Assembly: GCF_900167445.1 (NCBI RefSeq)
Contig: NZ_FUZT01000003.1
Coordinates: forward strand, 388,579-452,578
Length of the DNA: 64,000 nt
Direction of reading: 5' to 3'
Source of the DNA: Maledivibacter halophilus
Lineage (GTDB): Bacteria > Bacillota > Clostridia > Peptostreptococcales > Caminicellaceae
This document shows positions 8,464 through 15,306 of the stretch, in pieces; the first letter of the stretch is position 1, and each line of letters opens with the position of its first letter. The translations under genes were made by a program, and so were the position numbers. Under the pieces are notes generated by a model. It did no database searches. It saw nothing but the letters and a program-made list of their open reading frames with translations, and was not told where the DNA came from.

Positions 8464-9903
8464 TCAAATTTGGTATTGATAATATTCAGTTATTCCATTT
8501 GCTATAGATTGGGCAATTTTTTTTGAATAATCGCATTCCATAAGTTTTTTTTCTTCTTCCAAATTAGTCAGATATTCCACTTCTATATGAATTGCACTTT
8601 TTGTTACTGTTTTTAATAAATAAAAATCTGCCACTTTGACTCCTCTATTAACAGATCCTATTTTTTCAGCCATGTTTTTTATTATAAAATTAGCTATATT
8701 TTCTCCTTCTTTATCTCCCCTATAGTGATATATTTCTGTACCAGCAATATTAGAATTTGTAAAGGAGTTCATATGAATACTAATAAAAAAATTAGGCCTA
8801 ATCTCATTGGCTATCTTTGCCCTTTTATTTAGTGAAATATATTCGTCTGTATATCTTGTAAGAATAACCTGGGCACCCAGGTCTTCCAGTTCCTTCTTTA
8901 GTTCCTGGGATATAGAAAGAGTTATATCCTTTTCTATTAGCCCCAGCTCTCCAATTACCCCTGTATTTTCTTTTCCTCCATGACCTGGATCTATTACTAT
9001 GACTTTATTGTTTATTGGTTTATTTTTATCAGGCTTTTCATATTTTTTAATATCTATACCAGTATAATAGTATCTTAAAATTTCTTCAGCCTTCTGACCT
9101 TGCTTAGCAATTTCATTTGCTCCATACTGGCATAATCCCAGACCATGTCCTTTTCCTCGGGTTTCAAATCTTAAAGCTGTAGGCCGCCAGCCGAATCTTG
9201 TAGAATCTAGACCTAAACATTTACAAAACTCTGTCCCCTTGAATACTTTATCTCCTAGTTTAATCTTCTTTACTCTACCCTCTTCATCTCTTTCAATCAC
9301 TTCAATAATATTATCAATATTCGCTTCATTTATGGGAGACGTTTTACCTAATTTTATATTGAATTTTTCTTCTATTTCATCTATGCTTACATCCTTAAAA
9401 TTTTCCCAGTAGGGTGAGCTAGTGCAATAATTGCAAAGAACCTTCCTTAAATATAAGACATTATAATCCTCTACATTTTCAGAGTTTTCTGTTGAACCCC
9501 CACATGTAGGATGATATCTTGGATTTATAACTTTATTTTTAATAGTCATTATCAAGTATCTTGTTTCCTCATTGGCCCTTACTAGCTTTTCCCAGTTTTT
9601 TTGAAAATTCTTTCCCCATTTACTCTTTAATTTTTCCTTTGATATCCATGGACCGCAATGTCCTTCTGTACAAAAATCAGCATCTATATGTTTAGTACAA
9701 CCCTCCCCTCCAAAGATCCTAGCCTTTCTAATAAGAGCTGTTCTAGCTATTATAGTTTGAGCCTTAATAGCTTCTAATTCAAAATCTATATTAATCTGAG
9801 CCGCAACCAATTCCGGTATAAACTCATCTATTGATCTATTTATTAAAGCATTTGCCTTCTTATCATATACTTTTATTAATACAAGGTTTTCACTGTTTTT
9901 CAA
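8464..9903 (-). CDS. SpoIID-like domain fused to Amidase_3 cell wall hydrolase
   Basis: A 479-residue two-domain protein. Residues about 20-290 are SpoIID-like (VAAQINIDFELEAIKAQTII, YHPTCGGSTENSE, GHGLGLCQYGAN). Residues about 300-478 are an N-acetylmuramoyl-L-alanine amidase with zinc-ligand motifs DPGHGG, IEKD and SIHMNS and the late glutamate in HIEVEYLTN. In SpoIID the lytic transglycosylase glutamate lies in an 'xxSEMP' motif; here the aligned position reads AAQIN, so the catalytic Glu appears replaced by Gln. No signal peptide is seen. Start is TTG (9901-9903) with GGAGGTTT upstream. It likely acts on peptidoglycan during sporulation or germination. Confidence 0.85.
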   Translation of the reverse strand: MKNSENLVLIKVYDKKANALINRSIDEFIPELVAAQINIDFELEAIKAQTIIARTALIRKARIFGGEGCTKHIDADFCTEGHCGPWISKEKLKSKWGKNFQKNWEKLVRANEETRYLIMTIKNKVINPRYHPTCGGSTENSENVEDYNVLYLRKVLCNYCTSSPYWENFKDVSIDEIEEKFNIKLGKTSPINEANIDNIIEVIERDEEGRVKKIKLGDKVFKGTEFCKCLGLDSTRFGWRPTALRFETRGKGHGLGLCQYGANEIAKQGQKAEEILRYYYTGIDIKKYEKPDKNKPINNKVIVIDPGHGGKENTGVIGELGLIEKDITLSISQELKKELEDLGAQVILTRYTDEYISLNKRAKIANEIRPNFFISIHMNSFTNSNIAGTEIYHYRGDKEGENIANFIIKNMAEKIGSVNRGVKVADFYLLKTVTKSAIHIEVEYLTNLEEEKKLMECDYSKKIAQSIANGITEYYQYQI

Positions 9904-9947
9904 TTTTTAAACCTCCTTCAATTTTTCCCCTCCATTTCTAGATTATA

Positions 9948-10023
9948 GCCCAGATTATTCATAGAGTTTTTTAGAAATAATTTATAATAAAATATAATTC
10001 TCCTCTACAAATAAATCTGGGCT
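9948..10023. repeat. Wide inverted repeat between amidase gene and yabG 3' part
   Basis: AGCCCAGATT at 9948 pairs with AAATCTGGGCT ending near 10022, enclosing about 50 bases. It follows the yabG 3' part on the minus strand and could be a weak terminator or transcript end structure. Confidence 0.4.
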
Positions 10024-10036
10024 TTATACACTATGT

Positions 10037-10213
10037 TTATTGATAGGGTGATTTCGGCAATCCTTTTCTATATTTCCCTCTGGTTTGAAGGCCTCCTATT
10101 CCCTTAACTCCTGTTATAGTATTTTCTAACACTTCTTCTATGGATATAAATCTATCTACACTGGTATATGCGATTTTTTCACTAATAAAAACAGGGTCTA
10201 AGCAATGGATTAG
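10037..10213 (-). CDS. yabG: yabG 3' portion, separated from its 5' portion by a recombinase element
   Basis: Read on the minus strand from the CTA at 10213-10211, this gives LIHCLDPVFISEKIAYTSVD, then a segment ending TGVKGIGGLQTRGKYRKGLP and KSPYQ before TAA (10039-10037). This is the conserved C-terminal block of the sporulation protease YabG (Bacillus: '...HALDPVFIAEKIAYTS...' and '...GIGGIETRGKFRKGIPKS...'). It has no start codon or ribosome site. It is in frame with the 5' part at 13351-14055 if 10211-13350 is removed. The remaining coding sequence shows no stop or frameshift, which argues against decay. Confidence 0.93.
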   Translation of the reverse strand, partial: LIHCLDPVFISEKIAYTSVDRFISIEEVLENTITGVKGIGGLQTRGKYRKGLPKSPYQ

Positions 10214-10231
10214 TATGGATTGTAGAATGTA
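10211..10231. other. Element end: core TAGT plus attP arm (left)
   Basis: TAGT followed by ATGGATTGTAGAATGTA. The 12-bp motif TTGTAGAATGTA recurs inverted at the right end. Confidence 0.85.
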
Positions 10232-10268
10232 AACTTAGGCAAATTGAAGTAAAATAAGTTTTGAATTC

Positions 10269-10317
10269 AAACATATTTTCTTAAATAATGAGAAAAATAA
10301 GTAAGGAAAATATGTTT
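10269..10317. repeat. Inverted repeat near left end of yabG element
   Basis: AAACATATTTTCTTA pairs with TAAGGAAAATATGTTT around a 20-base centre. No T-run follows; possibly a recombinase-related or regulatory site. Confidence 0.4.
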
Positions 10318-10358
10318 AAAGGGTTATAGAAATTTCTTTTATTGCTAAAATTTATATC

Positions 10359-10386
10359 TTGACAATAAATCTATAGAGTATATAAT
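10359..10386 (+). promoter_or_regulatory. Sigma-A promoter upstream of speD
   Basis: TTGACA and TATAAT with a 16-bp spacer. The predicted leader before speD would be about 370 nt and contains repeat E, repeat B and a nested repeat C. Confidence 0.65.
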
Positions 10387-10403
10387 TTTTTTAAAATGAG
10401 ATA

Positions 10404-10506
10404 AAGATAAACAACTTTAAGGTTTAATAAATTTCAAAGAAAAAATGTAGAAGCCTTCACTATTTTCTTTAAAATTTATTTTAAATGTTAATGTTGTTTA
10501 TCTATA
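10404..10506. repeat. Repeat family E (short inverted-repeat element)
   Basis: About 103 bp bounded by AGATAAACAACTTTA and ATGTTGTTTATCTATA, which are inverted with respect to each other. A solo end (AATGTTGTTTATCTATA) occurs at 36499-36515. Confidence 0.5.
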
Positions 10507-10507
10507 A

Positions 10508-10725
10508 TTGCATAATTAAATTTGGGACAATTGCATATACCAATATTATGCCTAATTTAACTCACTGTGCTAGCTTTTATATCCAAAATTTCAATATTTA
10601 ATTTATTAGCACAAGGGGGTAATTTAGTTGTTTAAAATGAAATATATTTTTATGGTATGGCTTTGGACATTCTAGAATTATAGGGATTTAATTTCTAAAT
10701 GACGTAATTATGCAATTTCCTCAAA
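10508..10725. repeat. Repeat family B copy with a nested family C element
   Basis: Left end TTGCATAATTAAATTTGGG, right end GTAATTATGCAATTTCCTCAA. Inside, a 60-bp C element (10560-10619, ends CTCACTGTGCTAGC and TTAGCACAAGGGGG) is flanked by 7-bp direct copies of TAATTTA (10553-10559, 10620-10626), the mark of an insertion. Confidence 0.7.
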
Positions 10726-10760
10726 TACTAATATTCTAAAATAGAAATGGGGAATGGTAG

Positions 10761-11573
10761 TTGGCAAAACTAGTTAAAAACAAACTAAAGCTATATGGCT
10801 TTAACAATTTAACTAAAACCTTAAGTTTTAACATTTATGATATTTGCTATACAAAGACTCAGGAAGATAGAAAAAGATATATAGAATACATCGATGAACA
10901 ATATAATGCTGAAAGGCTGACAAATATTCTAACCCATGTAACTGAGACTATAGGTGCCAGTGTGTTAAATGTTGCAAAACAAGATTATAATCCCCAGGGT
11001 GCAAGTGTGACTTTATTAATTTCTGAAGAGGAGATCCCTTTATATGTAGTTGACCCTTCATGTAATAGAGGAATTATAACTCCAATTCGAAAAAATATAG
11101 TTGGGCATCTGGATAAAAGTCATGTAACAGTCCACACATATCCTGAAAGTCATCCCCAAAATGAAATAAGTACCTTTAGGGTAGATATAGATGTTTCCAC
11201 ATGTGGTACAATCTCTCCCTTAAAAGCTCTGGATTATCTGATAGATAGCTTTGATTCAGATATAATAGCTATCGATTACAGAGTTAGAGGCTTTACTAGA
11301 GATATCGATGGTGAAAAGCATTTTATAGACCATAAGATAACCTCTATACAAGACTATATTTCTGAAGATACCATAAATAAATACACATTATTTGATATGA
11401 ATATATATCAATCCAATATTTTTCATACAAAAATGAAATTAAAGGATATAAACCTCGCTACTTATCTCTTTGAAATCAATGAAGAAGATTTAACTACTCA
11501 TGAGAAGAATACTATAATAGAAAAACTTAATAAAGAAATGAATGAAATTTTTTATGGAATGAATATTGAATAG
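10761..11573 (+). CDS. speD: S-adenosylmethionine decarboxylase proenzyme
   Basis: Makes decarboxylated AdoMet, the aminopropyl donor for spermidine synthesis. At 270 residues it fits the larger bacterial SpeD class. The self-cleavage region [16 protein letters not shown] (about residues 112-127) holds the serine that becomes the pyruvoyl cofactor, followed by [16 protein letters not shown] and the [11 protein letters not shown] motif. The start is TTG (10761) with a modest GGGGAA upstream. It is the only metabolic gene inside the element that splits yabG, transcribed opposite to yabG and the recombinase, and ends at a shared terminator. Confidence 0.93.
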   Translation: MAKLVKNKLKLYGFNNLTKTLSFNIYDICYTKTQEDRKRYIEYIDEQYNAERLTNILTHVTETIGASVLNVAKQDYNPQGASVTLLISEEEIPLYVVDPSCNRGIITPIRKNIVGHLDKSHVTVHTYPESHPQNEISTFRVDIDVSTCGTISPLKALDYLIDSFDSDIIAIDYRVRGFTRDIDGEKHFIDHKITSIQDYISEDTINKYTLFDMNIYQSNIFHTKMKLKDINLATYLFEINEEDLTTHEKNTIIEKLNKEMNEIFYGMNIE

Positions 11574-11583
11574 AAAATTATAT

Positions 11584-11611
11584 AAAGGCGTCATATCATG
11601 TGGACGCCTTT
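11584..11611. terminator. Bidirectional terminator between speD and recombinase
   Basis: Perfect stem AAAGGCGTC / GACGCCTTT in the 36-bp gap between two converging genes. Confidence 0.85.
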
Positions 11612-13079
11612 AATTATATACAATATTTTTATTGCCAAAATTATAAATCACTTCTATTTTACAAGCATTATAAATTGTTATTTTTCTTATTAGCTTATTT
11701 ACTACTATACTGTCTAGCTTTATATATTCATACAGTTTATTATAGCTTTCTATATCAATTTGCCTATTATTATATAATTCCAATCCTGCTTTATTCTCTT
11801 GTAAGAGAGTTATTTCGTTTTCTATGGACATATTCTTTGAGTTAAATTCTTCCTTTGTTATTAAGCCCTCTATAAATATATCCAAAAGCCTATTTTTTCT
11901 TTTTACTGTATTTTTAATTTCTTTATCTAGAGAAATAAATTGATTAGTGTTTTGATTCTTTTTTATTTCTACTTTTAATTTTTCATTAAATCTATCCAAG
12001 TCCACATTTTTACCAATAAGCTTCATTAAATCTTTTTCTATTAATCCCTTTAGCTCTTCTTCTTTAATGTAACAGCCCCTACAGCTGCTCTTGCCCATCT
12101 TGTTTACTCTTCCACAGATATAGGAGAATTTATTCTTTTTATAATGCAGCCTGCTATTACAATGTCCACAATACAATATATTAGTAAATAGATGTTTTCC
12201 AGTAGTTGTTATTTTTCTTCTCCTCTTTTTCAAAATTCGCTGAACAAGCTCAAAGCTTTTATCATCTATTATGGCTTTATGGGTATTATTCACCCTTATA
12301 TATTCTTCCTTTGAATTCGCCTCTCTTATTCCATTTAATAAATCCTTTGTTTTACTTTTATTTTGGACCATATTACCTATATATATTTCATTTGTAAGTA
12401 TATTTTTTATGGTGCTTTGATGCCATAAATTATTGTTATTGGTCTTTCCAGCTGCCATGCTGGGAGTAGGATATCCCTTTTTATTTAAATACTTGGCTAT
12501 TTTATAAAGCCCTTCCCCCTGTATATACATTTTAAATATGAGTTTTACTACTTCCGTTGTTATATCCCCTGCTGGTATTAGATCATTTTTCCCAGCCTTT
12601 TTATATCCATAGGGAGGATTGCTTCCATTGTAAAGTCCTTTGTTTGCTCTTTGATTTTTACCAAATTTTATACGCTGACTGATTTTTTCCGACTCTTTTT
12701 GAGCCATGGAAAGTAATAGAGTAAACATAAATTCATCATATTGATCTGAGTCAAAGGCATCTTCTATTGTAATAAACCTAATACCTTTCTTTTTAAATTC
12801 TCTTATATATTTAAGTCCCTCTAAAGTATTTCTTGCAAATCTTGAAATACTTTTTGTCAGAAGTATTTCAAAAAAACCCCTCTGGCAATCCTCTATTAAT
12901 CTCTTTAATCCTTCTCTTTTTTTTACTGACATGCCGCTTTCTATATCTTCATAAACCTTATAAAGCTGCCAGCCCCTTTCTCTTACGTATTTTTCAAAAT
13001 AACTTTTCTGATGTGCTATACTACTTTTTTGAGTTAACATATCTGTGGAAACCCTAACATATACAGCACATCTTAAAAT
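11610..13079 (-). CDS. Large serine recombinase (element excisionase/integrase)
   Basis: About 489 residues. The resolvase core holds AVYVRVSTD with the catalytic serine, then SISRFARNTLEGL and the SMAQKESEKISQRI segment. A Recombinase domain follows (GSNPPYGYKK), then a zinc ribbon (LYCGHCNSRLHY ... CRGCYI) and a coiled coil (about 360-430). The first ATG (13038-13040) lies downstream of the catalytic serine codon, so it cannot be the true start. The frame runs up to a TGA at 13089-13091, and GAGGTGAT lies just before ATT codons at 13082-13077, so an ATT start near 13079 is most likely. It matches SpoIVCA/SprA-type recombinases that excise sporulation-gene elements. Confidence 0.92.
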   Translation of the reverse strand: MLRCAVYVRVSTDMLTQKSSIAHQKSYFEKYVRERGWQLYKVYEDIESGMSVKKREGLKRLIEDCQRGFFEILLTKSISRFARNTLEGLKYIREFKKKGIRFITIEDAFDSDQYDEFMFTLLLSMAQKESEKISQRIKFGKNQRANKGLYNGSNPPYGYKKAGKNDLIPAGDITTEVVKLIFKMYIQGEGLYKIAKYLNKKGYPTPSMAAGKTNNNNLWHQSTIKNILTNEIYIGNMVQNKSKTKDLLNGIREANSKEEYIRVNNTHKAIIDDKSFELVQRILKKRRRKITTTGKHLFTNILYCGHCNSRLHYKKNKFSYICGRVNKMGKSSCRGCYIKEEELKGLIEKDLMKLIGKNVDLDRFNEKLKVEIKKNQNTNQFISLDKEIKNTVKRKNRLLDIFIEGLITKEEFNSKNMSIENEITLLQENKAGLELYNNRQIDIESYNKLYEYIKLDSIVVNKLIRKITIYNACKIEVIYNFGNKNIVYN

Positions 13080-13180
13080 AATATCACCTCACCATAAATT
13101 TACGCAAATAGAACTTAATAAGGAAATCTCGGCGGCCATGACCTTGAATCAAACTTTACAAGGGTATATTTATATATTAA

Positions 13181-13285
13181 TCATTGGCTGGCAAATATTT
13201 TTACAATTATTAATTCAAGTAAAATCTCTTCAAGGCTTTTTTCACCTTCATAATAGAATTCAACTTCTCTTTGGGTTCTGTCCAC
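13181..13285 (-). CDS. 34-residue protein upstream of recombinase
   Basis: GTG start at 13285-13283 behind AAAGGAGATGATTAA; 34 residues (MDRTQREVEFYYEGEKSLEE then ILLELIIVKIFASQ), stop TGA 13183-13181. It is acidic with a C-terminal helix and lies about 100 bp before the recombinase on the same strand, just inside the element end. Short ORFs of this 'Y.EGEKSLEEIL.ELI' type often accompany clostridial serine recombinases, in my recollection; a role as a directionality factor would be a guess. Confidence 0.6.
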   Translation of the reverse strand: MDRTQREVEFYYEGEKSLEEILLELIIVKIFASQ

Positions 13286-13332
13286 TTAATCATCTCCTTT
13301 TTAGAATATATTATATTTTAAGTAAAATTATT

Positions 13333-14055
13333 CTACATTCTACAAATCACTAGTGTTCTATGGGGTGAACTGGCATAGTTTGCCCCTGCTTCAATCATAA
13401 CTTCAAAAAAAGATTGGCATGCTCCTGCAAATATTACAAGTTCATCCATACTTGGTTCATATTTTCTGGCTTCTTTTATACTTTCAACAAAGTATTTTGA
13501 ATTTTTATAATTGCTTATATCAACAAAATCATCTTTTCCCTTTATTATGCTGTCATGGCCTGTCAAAATCAATATATCGGGGTTGTATTCTCTAAGTAGC
13601 TTTCCCACTACCTTCGGTTGTTCTTCTTCAGATACAATTTTACCTACAGCTTCAATATCCAGCTGCTCATATACTTTAAGACATACATCTATATATTCTC
13701 CATCACCATCTAAATGTAATACTTTACCTGGCCTTCCAAAATGGTTGCTATCTCTTGAATATTCTAAAGCACTTCTTGTTAAGCTTCTATAATAATTTTC
13801 CTTTCTTTCTTTTAAAATATTTTTTACTATATGAGTTATTTTTTTACTAAAAACTTTATTAAACTGATTAACTTTATTTAATGGAACCTTTGTTAAATCA
13901 CTCTCAGGGGAATCTGCAATAATCCGAAGATTAGTTCCCTTTAAAATCAAGGTTCTCTTATTATTTTCATCAACCACTATATCTGTAACCTTAAATAAAA
14001 TATCATAATCATATGACTTTCTAGCTACTATATCTCCTATTTTTAGATTAGTCAT
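13333..14055 (-). CDS. yabG: yabG 5' portion (sporulation protease, interrupted)
   Basis: The start is the ATG at 14053-14055, supported by GGAGGAAAT upstream and by the family N-terminus MTNLKIGDIVARKSYDYDIL; an upstream in-frame ATG at 14154 is too early. The frame follows YabG through LILTGHDSIIKGKDD and FAGACQSFFEVMIEAGANYA to SSPHRTL, then enters element sequence (VICRM) and stops at TAG 13335-13333. The remaining 57 residues are at 10040-10213. YabG is a late mother-cell protease that processes coat proteins. As it stands the product lacks its conserved C-terminus. Confidence 0.93.
   Translation of the reverse strand: MTNLKIGDIVARKSYDYDILFKVTDIVVDENNKRTLILKGTNLRIIADSPESDLTKVPLNKVNQFNKVFSKKITHIVKNILKERKENYYRSLTRSALEYSRDSNHFGRPGKVLHLDGDGEYIDVCLKVYEQLDIEAVGKIVSEEEQPKVVGKLLREYNPDILILTGHDSIIKGKDDFVDISNYKNSKYFVESIKEARKYEPSMDELVIFAGACQSFFEVMIEAGANYASSPHRTLVICRM
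13334..13354. other. Element end: attP arm plus core TAGT (right)
   Basis: TACATTCTACAAATCAC followed by TAGT. The first 12 bases are the inverted copy of the left arm. In the excised circle the two arms would flank ACTA as a palindrome of about 38 bp. Confidence 0.85.
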
Positions 14056-14174
14056 TAATATATTTCCTCCTATAACCCCCATTTTATAGAAATCAGAAAC
14101 TCCATTATCCATATATAGCCTTTGCATAGTTCCTATAATTATTAATCTGGGCATAATTATAAACTACTGTATTA

Positions 14175-14202
14175 TATAGTATGATTTTTCAAAGGTTTAG
14201 GT
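14175..14202 (-). promoter_or_regulatory. Sigma-K-like promoter for yabG
   Basis: On the minus strand: AC, 17 bases, CATACTATA, an exact match to the Bacillus sigma-K pattern (AC ... CATANNNTA). It lies about 120 bp upstream of the yabG start. Confidence 0.7.
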
Positions 14203-14343
14203 GCATAGTAACCTATAAATTGTATTATGAGTAGAATATAATAGAGAGTTCTAAGTTGTAAGTTCTAAGATTAGGGTTATATCTTTTAAGCAGTAGAAAT
14301 AGGAAAAAGAAAGAAGGTAATAGATGTTTAAGTAGTTTATTAA

Positions 14344-14375
14344 TTGAGGAAATTGCATAACTCTAATTTGGCACT
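14344..14375. repeat. Solo left end of repeat family B
   Basis: ATTGAGGAAATTGCATAACTCTAATTTGGC matches the left end of the other B copies and of the IS-type end at 63492; nothing further matches. The opposite end type lies at 15286-15306, beyond the glycosyltransferase gene. Confidence 0.65.
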
Positions 14376-14486
14376 TTACTTATTTTTTACTATTGAAAGA
14401 CCCTATAATTATAACTTTGACTTTAAAAGACTTGGCCCTAGAACTTTGAACTTTAAACTTAGAACTTAAAACCCGGTGGTGATAAA

Positions 14487-15281
14487 ATGATATATGCAGT
14501 TGTACCGGCTAAAGATGAAGGAGATGGAATTGATAAAACTTTAGATATGCTTATAAAAACAGATGTGGATAAAATTTTAATTTTAATTAATGGTTCTACA
14601 GATAATACCCTTGAGAAGGTTTCTAATATAAATAGTAATAAAATAATAGTTAATTATTTTAACAAACCCCTTGGCTTAGATATCCCAAGGGCCATAGGCG
14701 CACTTTTTGCCTATAAAGATGGGGCAGAGAGTTGTGTTTTCGTAGATGGCGATATGACAGGAGATATTGAGGACAATATAAATGAAATCATTTATGATTT
14801 GTCCTTTAATAACATAGATATGGCACTTACCGATTGTTATCATGAAATTCAAAATAATAGCAATATGGCTAAAATACTTTTAGCCTTTAGACGTCAATTA
14901 AATATGGAATTAGGGCTATTTGAAAAAATTGGTTATGCTATCCCAAGCCATGGCCCCCATGGAGTGTCCAGAAGATTTATTGATAAAGTGGGATTTGAAA
15001 GCTTTGCTATGCCTCCTGTATCATTGGCTTTAGCAGCAAAAAATAATTTGAATATAAAGGTATCCACAATAATCCCCAACCATATGTTAAAGTCAACAAT
15101 AAAGGACGAATACCACGCCTGTCAAATAGCTAAAACAATTATTGGGGACTGTATTGAAGCTTCATTGACTTATCAATGTAATCCTAGTAAAAGAGGCTTT
15201 GATGGCATGGAATTTTTAGGTTACCATAAAAGTAGGCGTTTTGATATATTGAAATATTTAATAGAAGATGATTTCAAATGA
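14487..15281 (+). CDS. Family 2-like glycosyltransferase
   Basis: A 264-residue GT-A fold protein without membrane segments. It has the N-terminal nucleotide-sugar binding start YAVVPAKDEGDGIDKTL, then LINGSTDNTLEKV and a DXD-type motif VFVDGDMTGDIED (about residues 88-100). The donor and acceptor are unknown. Its neighbours (yabG, a CotS-like kinase, the small-protein array) point to spore surface glycan or polyol modification, an inference from context. The start has GGTGGTGA upstream. The gene is neatly bracketed by opposite ends of repeat family B. Confidence 0.8.
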   Translation: MIYAVVPAKDEGDGIDKTLDMLIKTDVDKILILINGSTDNTLEKVSNINSNKIIVNYFNKPLGLDIPRAIGALFAYKDGAESCVFVDGDMTGDIEDNINEIIYDLSFNNIDMALTDCYHEIQNNSNMAKILLAFRRQLNMELGLFEKIGYAIPSHGPHGVSRRFIDKVGFESFAMPPVSLALAAKNNLNIKVSTIIPNHMLKSTIKDEYHACQIAKTIIGDCIEASLTYQCNPSKRGFDGMEFLGYHKSRRFDILKYLIEDDFK

Positions 15282-15285
15282 AGAA

Positions 15286-15306
15286 ATAATTATGCAATTT
15301 GCTCAA
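15286..15306. repeat. Solo right end of repeat family B
   Basis: AATAATTATGCAATTTGCTCAA. Read on the minus strand its outer end supplies the TGA stop codon of the CotS-like gene (ATT TGA GCA AAT). Confidence 0.7.

Larger units (their letters stand above)
10211..13354. mobile_element. Skin-like intervening element in yabG (serine recombinase element, 3,140 bp)
   Basis: The element is bounded by the 4-bp direct repeat TAGT (10211-10214 and 13351-13354; ACTA on the coding strand) and carries speD, a large serine recombinase and a 34-residue ORF. Deletion between the repeats joins ...SSPHRTL to IHCLDP... in frame, rebuilding YabG at about 292 residues. Known skin elements interrupt sigK or other late mother-cell genes and are excised by a large serine recombinase during sporulation; yabG is itself a late mother-cell gene, and a sigma-K-like promoter precedes this copy. 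Element structure is read directly; developmental excision is inferred. Confidence 0.9.

Noticed and set aside
12833..13353. Plus-strand ORFs over the recombinase start and element end
   Set aside because: No ribosome sites; they overlap the recombinase, the 34-residue ORF and the att arm.
13333..14055. yabG 5' part as a simple pseudogene
   Set aside because: Its missing 3' part is present nearby in frame with no lesions, and matching att sites flank an intact recombinase.
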